A stretch of DNA of 64,000 nt. Origin: Acinetobacter pittii ANC 4050 (GTDB lineage Bacteria; Pseudomonadota; Gammaproteobacteria; Pseudomonadales; Moraxellaceae). The position numbers were made by a program, and so were the translations under genes. This document shows positions 1 through 9,243 of this stretch, in pieces. Each line of letters begins with the position of its first letter. Within the stretch, counting starts at the first letter, position 1. Location of the stretch: positions 1,300,954 to 1,364,953 of the forward strand of contig NZ_KB976987.1 of NCBI RefSeq assembly GCF_000399685.1, given 5' to 3'. The notes under the pieces were generated by a model. It saw only the letters and a list, made by a program, of their open reading frames with translations, was not told the origin of the DNA and made no database searches.

Positions 1-698
1 AATTCAAATTGGTGATCATTCCGCTTGTTCTTTTGCACATATAAACTAGAAATAGAGCCATCTAGATATAAAGCCTGCTCTACTTTAAGGTTTCTTTGGA
101 AGAACTCGGCAAAATTGTAGAAATTCACGCTATTTTTCGATATTACAAAGTAGAGTTTATTATTTCGAATACCAACACCGTTACGAATTTTCTTTGATTG
201 GGAATCCGGTAAAAAAAGGGAATTTATCTTTCCATCAATAACTAAGATAGGACCTGATTGAGTTGCATAATCAACTTTCAAGTTTTTTCGACTATATTGT
301 TGTGTAGTTAAAACAAAGGCCTGCTTTTTATTCCAAGCCAACACACCATTCGGCTGTAAAAAGAAATTTCCAAACCCTTTATTCTTATTTAGGGGCTGGA
401 TCACCTTCTTCTGTTCAACATACAACCCTACTGGAGAAAATCCTAAATGAAACATTCCTGCATTCATTGCGAAGCTAAGTTGCTCACATTGTTTTAATTG
501 TTCCTGAATAGTGTTAAAGCTTTTGTAATATTGGTGATTATGAGGATTTTTTAAAAATAAGCGCAATGCTTTAAAATCGTTGACCGAAACTACCTCGTAT
601 TGATCACCTTCTACCGTTTGAACCTGCTGGTAATCTATAGCATATGCGGCCTGAAACAAAAGCCCATACAAAGCGAAGCACCCAACTACCCATTTCAT
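1..698 (-). CDS. DUF2233 / phosphodiester glycosidase family protein (3' end cut by window edge)
   Basis: Translated directly from the minus strand: an ATG at 698 opens a frame that stays open to base 1, giving 232 residues of an incomplete protein. Residues 1-20 (MKWVVGCFALYGLLFQAAYA) look like a cleaved signal peptide, so the product is probably periplasmic or secreted. The segments MNAGMF, QSGPILVIDGKIN, RNGVGI and YLDGSISSLY, in that order, match the DUF2233 / NAGPA phosphodiester glycosidase fold, where the last is a variant of LDGGGSS. Substrate is unknown in bacteria. It is divergent from the LRAT-like gene at 892. The C-terminus lies outside the window. Confidence 0.75.
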   Translation of the reverse strand, partial: MKWVVGCFALYGLLFQAAYAIDYQQVQTVEGDQYEVVSVNDFKALRLFLKNPHNHQYYKSFNTIQEQLKQCEQLSFAMNAGMFHLGFSPVGLYVEQKKVIQPLNKNKGFGNFFLQPNGVLAWNKKQAFVLTTQQYSRKNLKVDYATQSGPILVIDGKINSLFLPDSQSKKIRNGVGIRNNKLYFVISKNSVNFYNFAEFFQRNLKVEQALYLDGSISSLYVQKNKRNDHQFE

Positions 699-891
699 TG
701 AATAACACCTGACATGACATTTTTCCTTCATATTAAGCAACTAAATTATATACAAGAAATATAAATAGATTGGATATGCATCAAACTCATTCATTCGACG
801 TAATCAATACACTCCAAATTGCTGATATTGGTTATAATATTTAGCAGCTTTTCAATAAAAGCCATTTACACTTTATTGGATCAGCGTAAGC

Positions 892-1482
892 ATGCAACAA
901 CCGAATAAACGCTACCCTTTAGGGGCTCACCTCATCGTAAAGCATCTCGGCTATAGCCATCATGGTATATATGCAGGGAGAGGTCGAGTTATCCATTATT
1001 CTGGATTAGCTCATTTCATCAAAAAACGTCCAATTGAAATCACCTCAATAGATGCATTCTCACATGGCAAAATAATACACGTCCGTTCATATGACAGACC
1101 TCGTTATAAGGGAAAAATTGTGGTTCGCCGCATGCGTTCGCGTATGCACGAAAATCACTATCATCTCATTATTAATAACTGTGAACATCTATGTAGCTGG
1201 GCAATTACCGGCATTGAAAGTAGTACCCAAGTTGAACGGATGATGCATCGTTTAACGACCATTGGTTATGTAAGCTCAATCATGAGTTATATGAATGGCA
1301 TGATGCTGACCGTAGCCACCACGTGTTTTGCTCTGGTGCTTTATATTAAAAAGAAATTACGTGATCAAGCAAAAAGGAAAGTCCCTACTTATCAATTCTT
1401 AAGAGAAAAATCTCAGAAAAGAAATATCGATCCTTCAGCGCCTTTAGTATTTATAGATCCGGATAAAAAAGAATCAGCCTAA
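892..1482 (+). CDS. LRAT/NlpC-P60-like domain protein with C-terminal membrane helix
   Basis: A 196-residue protein with a permuted papain-like LRAT domain: HHGIYAG at 23-29 (candidate catalytic His24), VIHYSG at 33-38 (second His) and NNCEHLC at 95-101 (candidate nucleophile Cys97). These are the H-H-C residues of lecithin:retinol acyltransferase and H-rev107-type phospholipases. A hydrophobic stretch at about 134-152 predicts one membrane helix, followed by a basic tail. Bacterial members are thought to be thiol acyltransferases or hydrolases acting on lipids or peptides; the substrate here is unknown. It is a single-gene unit ending in a terminator shared with the convergent yceI-like gene. 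Confidence 0.75.
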   Translation: MQQPNKRYPLGAHLIVKHLGYSHHGIYAGRGRVIHYSGLAHFIKKRPIEITSIDAFSHGKIIHVRSYDRPRYKGKIVVRRMRSRMHENHYHLIINNCEHLCSWAITGIESSTQVERMMHRLTTIGYVSSIMSYMNGMMLTVATTCFALVLYIKKKLRDQAKRKVPTYQFLREKSQKRNIDPSAPLVFIDPDKKESA

Positions 1483-1490
1483 ATAAAAAA

Positions 1491-1516
1491 AGCCCTCATA
1501 TTTGAGAGCTTTTTTA
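1491..1516. terminator. Bidirectional intrinsic terminator between LRAT-like and YceI-like genes
   Basis: An AGCcCTCA / TGAGaGCT hairpin with one mismatch and a 4-nt loop is flanked by an A-run on the left and a T-run on the right. It therefore works for both the plus gene ending at 1482 and the minus gene ending at 1530. Confidence 0.8.
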
Positions 1517-1529
1517 GAAAACTTATAAC

Positions 1530-2120
1530 TTATTTTTTAGTTGCACTAGCAGCAGTTGCTTCAGTGGTAATATTTACAGTGATCTTATCGCCTACATTTG
1601 GAACGTAATTACCTAAACCAAAGTCAGAACGCTTGAATGAAGTTGTAGCATTAAAGCCAATCGCTGGAACTTTCGCCATTGGGTGTTCGCCTTGCTTGTT
1701 TAAAACAGCGTCAAGTACAACAGGCTTAGTTACACCTTTAACAGTTAAGTCACCAGTAATTTTAAAGTGCTTTTTGTCTTTGGTTTCAACTTTAGTACTT
1801 TTAAAAGTAATATTTGGATATTTAGCCGCATTAAACCAAGCTTCTGCTTGGAATTCTTTATCTAAAGCAGGGACGTTTGTATTTACGCTGCTTAAAGGAA
1901 TAGTTACGTTTACAGACGAATTTGCTGGTTTAGCATTATCAACTTTAATTACACCTTGGATATCCGAGAAGTTAGCGCTTGGAGTAGAAAAACCAAAGTG
2001 ATTCCATGAGAAAACAGTAGCTGTATGTGTTGGGTCAATTTTGTAGTCTACTGGTGCAGCTAAAGTAACTGAACTAGCCAATGCTACTGCCAAACCGAAG
2101 CTTAATGTTTTAAGATGCAT
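1530..2120 (-). CDS. YceI family periplasmic lipid-binding protein
   Basis: 196 residues with a signal peptide at 1-21 ending in VTLA before APVDYKIDPTHT. The body carries the family features: DPTHTATVFSWNHFGFS near the mature N-terminus, the LDKEFQAEAWFNAAKYPNITFKST segment, and GDLTVKGVTKPVVLDA. YceI proteins are periplasmic lipocalin-like beta-barrels that bind isoprenoid or other lipid ligands and are often induced by base or osmotic stress. An Ala/Thr/Lys-rich tail ends the protein. It is divergent from the OsmC-family gene at 2336, and both families are linked to envelope or oxidative stress, so the shared intergenic region may be co-regulated. Confidence 0.93.
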   Translation of the reverse strand: MHLKTLSFGLAVALASSVTLAAPVDYKIDPTHTATVFSWNHFGFSTPSANFSDIQGVIKVDNAKPANSSVNVTIPLSSVNTNVPALDKEFQAEAWFNAAKYPNITFKSTKVETKDKKHFKITGDLTVKGVTKPVVLDAVLNKQGEHPMAKVPAIGFNATTSFKRSDFGLGNYVPNVGDKITVNITTEATAASATKK

Positions 2121-2222
2121 TTTTCGTATCCTTTATTGATATAGTCGTTAGTGTATACATCAAGTAATTTAATTCACCATTCTTTATAAAACGATATGTT
2201 TCATCCATGCAACAATAAAAGC

Positions 2223-2293
2223 GTTACAGTTATTATTTAAAACTAATATTATAAAATAGCGGTACTGTCATACCGTGTTCGAATTCTAGAATT
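2223..2293 (+). promoter_or_regulatory. Candidate osmC promoter with inverted repeats at the start site
   Basis: GTTACA at 2223-2228 and TATTAT at 2247-2252 make a plausible -35/-10 pair with an 18-bp spacer reading toward the OsmC-family gene. Just downstream are an inverted repeat, CGGTA (2260-2264) / TACCG (2271-2275), and a perfect 12-bp palindrome AATTCTAGAATT at 2282-2293, both placed where a repressor could act. The binding protein is unknown. Confidence 0.35.
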
Positions 2294-2335
2294 TCATTTT
2301 TACTTCAAATTTATTAATTCATAATAAGGTAAAAC

Positions 2336-2743
2336 ATGGCTAATACTGCTCAAGCACAAAGTACTTCTACCCCATATCGAGTAACTCTCACCGATCCTTC
2401 AGGTCATCAATGGTTTGCAGATGAACCAACTGATAAAGGTGGCCTAGATACTGCTCCAAACCCAGTTCAGATTTTATTATCTGCTTTAGGTGCTTGTACC
2501 ACCATTACATTAGAAATGTATGCAAACCATAAAGGTATTAAGCTAGATCATGTTCAAGTGGATTTAGCATTAAACCCCAATGGTGACCCACAAGCAGGCC
2601 AGAATAATATCGAACGAAAAATCACACTTAAAGGTGAGTTTACTGAAGATCAACACAAGCGCTTATTAAAAGTTGCCGAGAACTGCCCTATTCATAAATT
2701 ATTAACCTCTCAAATTAATATCCAAACAGAACTTAGCATTTAA
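2336..2743 (+). CDS. OsmC family (Ohr/OsmC-like) peroxidase or thiol protein
   Basis: 135 residues. The two redox cysteines of the OsmC/Ohr fold are present: Cys54 in LLSALGACTTITLEMYA and Cys117 in VAENCPIHKLL, spaced as in the family. OsmC/Ohr proteins reduce organic hydroperoxides in the cytoplasm using dihydrolipoamide-type reductants. This member is closest in style to the YhfA/OsmC subgroup rather than classical Ohr, which is a judgement from general sequence feel and not an alignment. Monocistronic, ending at the terminator at 2753-2782, and divergent from the YceI gene. Confidence 0.88.
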   Translation: MANTAQAQSTSTPYRVTLTDPSGHQWFADEPTDKGGLDTAPNPVQILLSALGACTTITLEMYANHKGIKLDHVQVDLALNPNGDPQAGQNNIERKITLKGEFTEDQHKRLLKVAENCPIHKLLTSQINIQTELSI

Positions 2744-2752
2744 AATTTTAAA

Positions 2753-2782
2753 TAAAAAAAGCGCTCCACTAGGAGCGCTTTT
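2753..2782. terminator. Bidirectional terminator between OsmC gene and tkt
   Basis: A perfect AGCGCTCC / GGAGCGCT stem with an ACTA loop is preceded by an A-run and followed by a short T-run. It serves both convergent genes. Confidence 0.88.
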
Positions 2783-2799
2783 CTACACTACTCTAATAT

Positions 2800-4788
2800 T
2801 TAAGCAGTTAATTCTTTTACTGCTGCAACAACAGCTTCAGTTGTAATACCAAAGTATTGGAACAAATCTTTTGCTGGTGCAGATTCACCATAAGTTGTCA
2901 TACCAATTACTTTGCCATCAAGACCAACAAACTTCCACCAGTAATCAACATGAGCTGCTTCAACTGCCACACGCGCACGGATATGAGCTGGTAATACTGC
3001 TTCACGATATGAAGCATCTTGTTTCATAAATTCTTCTGCACATGGCATAGAAACTACACGCACACCTTCAAGTTGTGCATAAGCTTCCATTGCTAAAGAA
3101 ATTTCAGAACCAGTTGCAATAATAATTGCTTTTAATTCACCTTTTTCTTGAGCAAGTACATAACCACCTTTTGCAGCGTTTTGAATTTGTTCTTCAGAAC
3201 GTGTTTGGAATGGTAAGTTTTGACGAGAGAAAATAAGTGCTGTAGGACCGTCTTTGCGTTCTAAAGCAGATTTCCAAGCAATTGCTGTTTCTACAGTATC
3301 TGCAGGACGCCATGTATTTAAGTTAGGTGTACCACGCAATGAAGCAATTTGTTCAATCGGTTGGTGAGTTGGACCATCTTCACCTAGACCAATTGAGTCA
3401 TGTGTATAAACATGAATTACACGTTGTTTCATTAATGCAGACATACGTACTGCATTACGTGCATATTCCATAAACATTAAGAATGTTGCAACGTAAGGAA
3501 CGAAACCACCATGTAATGCAACGCCATTAGCGATTGCAGTCATACCAAATTCACGTACGCCATAGTATACATAATTACCCGCTGGGTTTTCTTGAATACC
3601 TTGGCAACCTTTCCAAAGTGTTAAGTTAGAACCCGCTAAGTCAGCAGAACCACCTAACAATTCAGGTAATAAAGGACCAAATGCTTGTAATGTATTTTGG
3701 CTTGCTTTACGTGTTGCAATTGTCTCACCTTTCGCATTTGTTTCACGAATGAAAGCATCTGCTTGAGCTGCAAATTCTGCCGGTAAATCACCACTAATAC
3801 GACGAAGTAACTCAGCTGCTTCAGTTGGATATTTTGCTTGATATTGTGCAAATACCGCATTCCAAGCTGCTTCAGACTCGCTACCTTTTGCTTTCGCATC
3901 CCATGCAGCATATATATCAGCAGGAATAGCAAATGCTTCTTCGTTCCAGCCTAATGCTTCACGAGTTAAAGTAATCTCATCTTTACCTAATGGCGCACCA
4001 TGACAGTCTTCTTTACCTTGTTTATTTGGTGAACCTAAACCAATAATGGTTTTACACATAATGATTGTTGGTTTTTGAGTTTCAGCTTTTGCTTCGATTG
4101 TCGCTTGACGAATCGCATCAGCATCATGACCATCTACACGAAGAACTTGCCAACCATAGGCTTTGAAACGCTCTTCTGTATCATCACTGAACCAACCTTC
4201 TACTTCACCATCAATTGAAATACCATTATCATCATAATAAGCAATCAATTTACCAAGTTGTAATGTGCCAGCTAAAGAACATACTTCGTGAGAAATACCT
4301 TCCATTAAACAGCCATCACCTAAGAAACAGTAAGTGAAATGGTCAACAACTTTTAAATCATCTTTATTAAATTGAGCAGCCAATGTTTTTTCTGCTAAAG
4401 CAAAACCAACAGCATTAGCAATACCTTGACCTAAAGGACCAGTTGTCGTCTCTACACCCGGTGCATAACCATATTCAGGATGACCAGGAGTTCTAGAATG
4501 CAATTGACGGAACTGTTTTAAATCTTCAATTGAAAGATCATAACCTGTTAAATGAAGCAAAGCGTATTGCAACATTGACCCATGGCCATTTGATAAAACG
4601 AAACGGTCACGGTTTGCCCATTGTGGATTTGTTGGGTTGTGATTTAAAAACTCACGCCAGACGACGTCAGCAATATCTGCCATCCCCATTGGAGCACCTG
4701 GATGCCCTGAGTTTGCCTGTTGCACAGCATCCATTGCCAATACACGAATTGCATTTGCAATACGACGTTCGTTTAAAGGGGTCGTCAT
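2800..4788 (-). CDS. tkt: Transketolase
   Basis: 662 residues, the usual length of bacterial transketolase. It moves two-carbon units between sugar phosphates in the pentose phosphate pathway, using thiamine diphosphate. Visible landmarks are [15 protein letters not shown] (27-40), the ThDP-binding segment GDGCLMEG (157-164) followed by [11 protein letters not shown], and the C-terminal half motif [16 protein letters not shown]. Acinetobacter cannot run classical Embden-Meyerhof glycolysis, so this enzyme matters mainly for making pentose and aromatic precursors. It is a single gene divergent from metK across a 536-bp gap. Confidence 0.98.
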   Translation of the reverse strand: MTTPLNERRIANAIRVLAMDAVQQANSGHPGAPMGMADIADVVWREFLNHNPTNPQWANRDRFVLSNGHGSMLQYALLHLTGYDLSIEDLKQFRQLHSRTPGHPEYGYAPGVETTTGPLGQGIANAVGFALAEKTLAAQFNKDDLKVVDHFTYCFLGDGCLMEGISHEVCSLAGTLQLGKLIAYYDDNGISIDGEVEGWFSDDTEERFKAYGWQVLRVDGHDADAIRQATIEAKAETQKPTIIMCKTIIGLGSPNKQGKEDCHGAPLGKDEITLTREALGWNEEAFAIPADIYAAWDAKAKGSESEAAWNAVFAQYQAKYPTEAAELLRRISGDLPAEFAAQADAFIRETNAKGETIATRKASQNTLQAFGPLLPELLGGSADLAGSNLTLWKGCQGIQENPAGNYVYYGVREFGMTAIANGVALHGGFVPYVATFLMFMEYARNAVRMSALMKQRVIHVYTHDSIGLGEDGPTHQPIEQIASLRGTPNLNTWRPADTVETAIAWKSALERKDGPTALIFSRQNLPFQTRSEEQIQNAAKGGYVLAQEKGELKAIIIATGSEISLAMEAYAQLEGVRVVSMPCAEEFMKQDASYREAVLPAHIRARVAVEAAHVDYWWKFVGLDGKVIGMTTYGESAPAKDLFQYFGITTEAVVAAVKELTA

Positions 4789-5324
4789 AGATCAGAATCC
4801 AATTTTAATAGATTGATGAAAAGAAGAAGATGAATAACCATTCAATGCCGCTATATTGTCTTAAAAAAAAGGCTTAGGGTAAACCCCAACAAGGTATATT
4901 TCTTTATTTTTAACCGTTTCTTGGTTACACAAAAAACATTTGAATCTTTAAGTTATATAAAACAATGCTCATTTCTCTGCAGAGTACTCAAATTTCAAAG
5001 TATTTCCCCTGTTAGTTTTTGATATATAGTTAAAATATTACCCTCATCTTGCATAAGCTGATCGTATTAGTTTTCTTTAAAGTCCAAATTTTCAGATAGC
5101 ATCTTTTTATTGATTTACATGTCTAAAAAATACGCTAGCAACAAGTTGTTAAAATATAAATACTTTAAACTACAACTCTCTATATCAATTTTACTAATAC
5201 ACTTATCAATTAAAACACACTATAAATGAAATAAATTCATGCTTTTTAGTCAGTATGAACTGGTCCTCAAGCTCAAGTCGATGTAACATATTATGTCTTT
5301 TGAAATAACCAAGATAGGACTTTC
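4789..5324. other. Intergenic region between divergent tkt and metK
   Basis: 536 bp, AT-rich, with no credible ORF. It must hold both promoters. A small GGGTAAACCC hairpin lies near 4876. I looked for the SAM-I conserved core and for a leader-type terminator ahead of metK and saw neither. metK has a ribosome site AGGA a few bases before its ATG. Confidence 0.5.
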
Positions 5325-6491
5325 ATGCGCGAGTACGCTGTTTTTACCTCGGAATCTGTAAGCGAAGGTCATCCCGATAAAATGGCCGACCAAATTAGCG
5401 ACGCTATTTTGGATGCAATCTTAAAAGAAGACCCATACGCACGTGTTGCTTGTGAAACACTGGTAAAAACAGGCGCTGTTGTACTTGCAGGTGAAGTGAC
5501 AACGACTGCTAATATTGATGTTGAAGCTGTTGTTCGTAATACTGTTAACGGTATTGGTTACCACCACTCTGATCTTGGCTTTGATGGATCAACGTGTGCT
5601 GTAATCAATATGATCGGTAAACAATCACCTGAAATTGCTCAAGGTGTAGACCGTCAAAAACCTGAAGACCAAGGTGCTGGTGACCAAGGTCTAATGTTCG
5701 GTTATGCAAGCCGTGAAACAGACGTGCTTATGCCTGCGCCGATTTCTTATGCTCACCGTTTAATGGAGCGTCAAGCTGAACTTCGCCGTTCAGGTGCACT
5801 TCCATGGTTACGTCCAGATGCAAAAAGCCAAGTTACTTTTGCATATGAAAATGGCAAGCCTGTACGTTTAGATGCTGTTGTTTTATCTACTCAGCACGAT
5901 CCTGAAATTACTCAAAGCCAGCTTAAAGAAGCGGTTATTGAAGAAATTATCAAACCGATCATCCCTGCTGAAATGTTCCATGCAGCTACTAAATTCCATA
6001 TTAACCCAACAGGTATGTTCGTAATTGGCGGACCTGTAGGTGACTGTGGTTTAACAGGTCGTAAAATTATTGTTGATACATACGGTGGTATGGCTCGTCA
6101 CGGCGGTGGTGCTTTCTCTGGTAAAGACCCATCTAAAGTTGACCGTTCTGCTGCGTATGCAGGTCGTTACGTTGCAAAAAATATTGTAGCTGCCGGTCTT
6201 GCTGACAAATGTGAGATTCAAGTGAGTTATGCCATTGGTGTAGCAGAACCTACTTCGATTTCAATTAATACCTTTGGTACAGCAAAAGTTTCTGATGAGT
6301 TGATTATTCAACTCGTACGTGACCACTTCGATTTAAGACCGTTTGGTATTACTCGTATGTTGAACCTTATTCAACCAATGTATAAACAAACTGCGGCTTA
6401 TGGCCACTTTGGTCGTGAAGGTTCAGACTCTGCATTTACTTGGGAAAAAACTGATAAAGTTGATGCCCTTAAAGATGCTGCTGGCCTCTAA
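5325..6491 (+). CDS. metK: S-adenosylmethionine synthetase
   Basis: 388 residues, full length. It makes S-adenosylmethionine from ATP and methionine in the cytoplasm. Signature segments are [13 protein letters not shown] (15-27), [12 protein letters not shown] (117-128) and, further on, [18 protein letters not shown], which together cover the methionine, metal and ATP sites. The start is supported by AGGA upstream and by the typical N-terminus ending in [13 protein letters not shown]. Single-gene unit with its own strong terminator. Confidence 0.98.
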   Translation: MREYAVFTSESVSEGHPDKMADQISDAILDAILKEDPYARVACETLVKTGAVVLAGEVTTTANIDVEAVVRNTVNGIGYHHSDLGFDGSTCAVINMIGKQSPEIAQGVDRQKPEDQGAGDQGLMFGYASRETDVLMPAPISYAHRLMERQAELRRSGALPWLRPDAKSQVTFAYENGKPVRLDAVVLSTQHDPEITQSQLKEAVIEEIIKPIIPAEMFHAATKFHINPTGMFVIGGPVGDCGLTGRKIIVDTYGGMARHGGGAFSGKDPSKVDRSAAYAGRYVAKNIVAAGLADKCEIQVSYAIGVAEPTSISINTFGTAKVSDELIIQLVRDHFDLRPFGITRMLNLIQPMYKQTAAYGHFGREGSDSAFTWEKTDKVDALKDAAGL

Positions 6492-6502
6492 TATGCTGTC
6501 AT

Positions 6503-6532
6503 AAAAAAGCCCGCGATTGAGCGGGCTTTTTT
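6503..6532 (+). terminator. metK intrinsic terminator
   Basis: GCCCGC (6509-6514) pairs with GCGGGC (6521-6526) and is followed by six Ts. An A-run on the left could make it work in reverse as well. Confidence 0.92.
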
Positions 6533-6615
6533 ATACTTAAAACTCTATGGTATGTAGGGTTTAGTCTTCTAGCAATCATCCTTGACGCCATATCATTTAT
6601 AGCTGTAATCAAAGT

Positions 6616-6864
6616 TTATTGTCTTGTCGTTTTATCATCCTGATTTAACACATCAAGTAATGTTGACTGCGTAGGAGTATCTTGATGGTTCTGGATATAG
6701 ATATGGACAACTTTAAATACAACGACAACCGCTAGACAAGCCATCACACAAAACATCCATAAGCCATAAGGACTTCGAATATGTTGTGAGCCACAGTATG
6801 GGCATGATTTATCTGTTGATGCCACAACTTTGTCGCAACACGCACAATGGTATTGATATAGCAT
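6616..6864 (-). CDS. Small zinc-ribbon membrane protein
   Basis: 82 residues from the ATG at 6864. That start is chosen over one 7 codons upstream (6885) because a strong GGAAGGAGGG ribosome site sits just before it. Cys7-x2-Cys10 and Cys21-x2-Cys24 form an N-terminal zinc ribbon (CPYCGSQHI), followed by one transmembrane helix at about 35-57 and a short polar tail. No enzymatic motif is visible. Such proteins are common conserved hypotheticals with the ribbon probably in the cytoplasm. Function unknown. Confidence 0.7.
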   Translation of the reverse strand: MLYQYHCACCDKVVASTDKSCPYCGSQHIRSPYGLWMFCVMACLAVVVVFKVVHIYIQNHQDTPTQSTLLDVLNQDDKTTRQ

Positions 6865-7123
6865 AGGTAACCCTCCTTCCCTCATTTCAACCGTTGTTGT
6901 TTTAATAGGTTTGCTACATTTTTTAATTTATACATCCTTTATATTTATCCTATGTGAAATGAAAAGATAATTCAATCTAGATGAACAATTGAGTCAATTA
7001 AAAAATATTTCCTAAAAACAAAAACATAAGTTAAATATTATTTTTATAGGACTATTTTTCTTATTTTGATATTTTGTCTAATTTGTTAAAATAAGCGAAT
7101 AATCTCACATTTGAGGCAAATGC

Positions 7124-7318
7124 ATGTCACATACAAAGCTCATTAATAAAGGTGGCTTTCGCGAAAGAGCCAACCGAAGTCGAGGTTATCAACAATCAGA
7201 AAATAAGCAAACTGCCTTAACTTCCAACAAATATCAACCTCCAACAAAACCACAAGAAGACCAAACTGAATTGGCTCAAAAAGATCTTAGCGGGACTGAA
7301 GAGTCTCTAAATAAATAA
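7124..7318 (+). CDS. Small basic hypothetical protein
   Basis: 64 residues, polar and basic at the N-terminus (NKGGFRERANRSRGYQQ) and Gln/Lys/Glu-rich later, with no hydrophobic segment and no cysteine. It looks intrinsically disordered. It lies between an AT-rich promoter-like region and a good shared terminator, which favours a real gene, but I recognise no family. Confidence 0.5.
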   Translation: MSHTKLINKGGFRERANRSRGYQQSENKQTALTSNKYQPPTKPQEDQTELAQKDLSGTEESLNK

Positions 7319-7339
7319 TATATATCTACTCAAAATAAA

Positions 7340-7370
7340 AAAGGCCTAAACTCTGGAGGTTTAGGCCTTT
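7340..7370. terminator. Bidirectional terminator between small ORF and fxsA
   Basis: A 12-bp perfect stem, AAAGGCCTAAAC / GTTTAGGCCTTT, with a 7-nt loop lies between the convergent genes ending at 7318 and 7385. Confidence 0.85.
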
Positions 7371-7384
7371 AAATAAGGTAACTA

Positions 7385-7951
7385 TTAGTCCTTATTTTTA
7401 TGTTCAATTTTCTTATGATCTGGAGTAACTTCTCTAGCTTCACCATCAATAATGCTTGAATCACGGTATTGACCTTGACTACTTCCACCTTGTTGATTCT
7501 GCATATCTTGCATTTGGCGCATTAAATCAGCAAATGGGTTTTGTCCGCCCATATTACCGCCCATACCACCCATCATTTTTTCCATCATAGCTTGTTGGCG
7601 CTTTGCAAGAGTTTTCATTGCTAGATTACGGAAAGCAGTTTGAACACCAGGTATCAGAATTAAAACAGCTAACACATCAGAAACAAGACCTGGCAACATT
7701 AATAAGAAACCTGCAAAAGCGTAAGCAAGTTTTTTAGTTACTGCCGGATCATTACCAAGCTGGCCTGTCATTTGCATTTGTTGTAATTGAGGCATGATAC
7801 CAGCAGTACTTCTGCGAATAAGCCCCAAACCAATAAAGAAAGCAAAAATGAACCAAAAGAACACATACCATCCACTGATGAACTGTGCTACGCCAATCCA
7901 TACGGCAATTTCAACAATCGCGCCCAGAACTACAATAAGAAGTAAATTCAT
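7385..7951 (-). CDS. fxsA: FxsA family inner-membrane protein
   Basis: 188 residues. The N-terminal half is membrane-embedded: hydrophobic segments at about 2-22, 26-45 and 76-102, with the family features GLGLIRRSTAGIMPQLQ and FAGFLLMLPGLVSDVLAVLILIPG. The C-terminal half is cytoplasmic, rich in Met, Gly and Gln (KMMGGMGGNMGGQNPF). In E. coli FxsA overproduction relieves phage exclusion; its normal role is unknown. It is the conserved left-hand neighbour of the intrinsic OXA gene in the A. baumannii group and is divergent from it here. Confidence 0.92.
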   Translation of the reverse strand: MNLLLIVVLGAIVEIAVWIGVAQFISGWYVFFWFIFAFFIGLGLIRRSTAGIMPQLQQMQMTGQLGNDPAVTKKLAYAFAGFLLMLPGLVSDVLAVLILIPGVQTAFRNLAMKTLAKRQQAMMEKMMGGMGGNMGGQNPFADLMRQMQDMQNQQGGSSQGQYRDSSIIDGEAREVTPDHKKIEHKNKD

Positions 7952-8342
7952 GTAAAACTTTATCTATCTCAAAAAGAAAATTCATTGCAGTTTTATTTGC
8001 CCCAACCCTATCGAATCAGCCAGAGTCTGCAATACTAGAGTACATTTGATTTTAACTCGATAAAAACAAACATGCTTTATTATTAATGAGTGCTCTATCT
8101 GGTTTATCAAGTGCGACTTTTATCAGATTTTAATTTTTTACTCTATTTAAACAGTATAGCTCTCTCACAAGCAGTTTTTAGTCAAATAAAAAGTCTTAGC
8201 TTTTTTGAATATATATGGCTTTTAAAGGGTTAAAAATGATATTTAAGTGATGGCTCACGCAAACAGCTTACACTTTCTCTATCTAAAAGCACCGCTATTC
8301 AAGTTAAATTAAAGAATAATACTTTTAAACCTACATAGCCTT
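7952..8342. other. fxsA-blaOXA intergenic region
   Basis: 391 bp, AT-rich, with no ORF and no insertion sequence. In clinical A. baumannii an ISAba1 copy here supplies a strong promoter to the OXA gene; no ISAba1-like inverted repeat or transposase is present. I could not assign a confident promoter for blaOXA, and no clear ribosome site precedes its ATG, which would fit low basal expression. Confidence 0.5.
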
Positions 8343-9164
8343 ATGACTAAAAAAGCTCTTTTCTTTGCCATTAGTACCATATTTTTGTCAGCATGTTCTT
8401 TCAATACAGTACAACATCACCAAATACACGCTATTTCTACTCATAAAAATTCAGAAGAAATAAAATCACTGTTTGATCAAGCACAGACCACAGGTGTTTT
8501 GGTTATTAAGCGCGGAAATACAGAGGAAATTTATGGCAATGATCTAAAAAGGGCATCAACTGAATATGTCCCTGCATCTACCTTTAAAATGTTAAATGCT
8601 CTAATTGGTCTTGAACATCATAAAGCAACAACCACTGAAGTGTTCAAATGGGATGGACAAAAGCGTTTATTTCCTGATTGGGAAAAGGATATGACTCTAG
8701 GTGATGCCATGAAAGCTTCTGCTATTCCTGTGTATCAAGAACTAGCTCGACGAATTGGCCTTGATCTTATGTCCAAAGAGGTCAAGCGTATTGGTTTCGG
8801 TAATGCTGATATTGGTTCAAAAGTAGATAATTTTTGGCTTATCGGTCCACTCAAAATTACGCCTCAACAGGAAGCACAGTTTGCTTATGAATTAGCACAT
8901 AAAACTCTTCCCTTTAGCAAAAATGTACAAGAACAAGTTCAATCTATGGTGTTCGTAGAAGAAAAAAACGGACGTAAAATTTACGCTAAAAGCGGTTGGG
9001 GATGGGATGTGGAGCCTCAAGTGGGCTGGTTAACAGGCTGGGTCGTTCAACCACAAGGAGAAATTGTAGCGTTCTCACTCAATTTAGAAATGAAAAAAGG
9101 AACACCTAGTTCTATTCGAAAAGAAATTGCTTATAAAGGATTAGAACAGCTAGGTATTTTATAA
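8343..9164 (+). CDS. blaOXA: Intrinsic class D beta-lactamase, OXA-213-like family
   Basis: 273 residues. It hydrolyses beta-lactams in the periplasm. A lipoprotein-like signal LSAC ends at Cys18. Class D landmarks are the catalytic Ser79 in STFK (79-82), SAI (126-128) as the S-x-V motif, FGN (152-154), KSG (216-218) and WLTGW. Compared from memory with OXA-51, the N-terminal 70 residues differ strongly and there is one residue less. The start [20 protein letters not shown] and the KRIGFGN segment fit OXA-213-type enzymes of A. pittii and A. calcoaceticus. OXA-213-type enzymes are usually weak carbapenemases at low expression. The exact allele cannot be named from the sequence alone. Confidence 0.95.
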   Translation: MTKKALFFAISTIFLSACSFNTVQHHQIHAISTHKNSEEIKSLFDQAQTTGVLVIKRGNTEEIYGNDLKRASTEYVPASTFKMLNALIGLEHHKATTTEVFKWDGQKRLFPDWEKDMTLGDAMKASAIPVYQELARRIGLDLMSKEVKRIGFGNADIGSKVDNFWLIGPLKITPQQEAQFAYELAHKTLPFSKNVQEQVQSMVFVEEKNGRKIYAKSGWGWDVEPQVGWLTGWVVQPQGEIVAFSLNLEMKKGTPSSIRKEIAYKGLEQLGIL

Positions 9165-9177
9165 TTTGAACTTTATA

Positions 9178-9215
9178 GCCCAGCTTATACTCATCCTTAT
9201 AAGCTGGGTTATTTT
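9178..9215 (+). terminator. blaOXA terminator
   Basis: CCCAGCTTAT pairs with ATAAGCTGGG around a 10-nt loop, followed by TTATTTT. It sits just after the bla stop and before the convergent GNAT gene at 9244, so it may serve both. Confidence 0.75.
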
Positions 9216-9243
9216 AAAACTTGAAATTTGAAAACCTTATTAT

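Noticed and set aside
3654..3932. Frames within tkt, metN, ntaA-like, ychF and purT genes on other frames or strands
   Set aside because: They lie inside well supported genes, have biased residue content and no ribosome sites; they are coding shadows.
4789..5324. Possible SAM riboswitch ahead of metK
   Set aside because: No SAM-I core, no leader terminator and no stable leader structure visible by eye.
7952..8342. ISAba1 or other insertion sequence upstream of blaOXA
   Set aside because: No transposase frame, terminal inverted repeat or target duplication is present.
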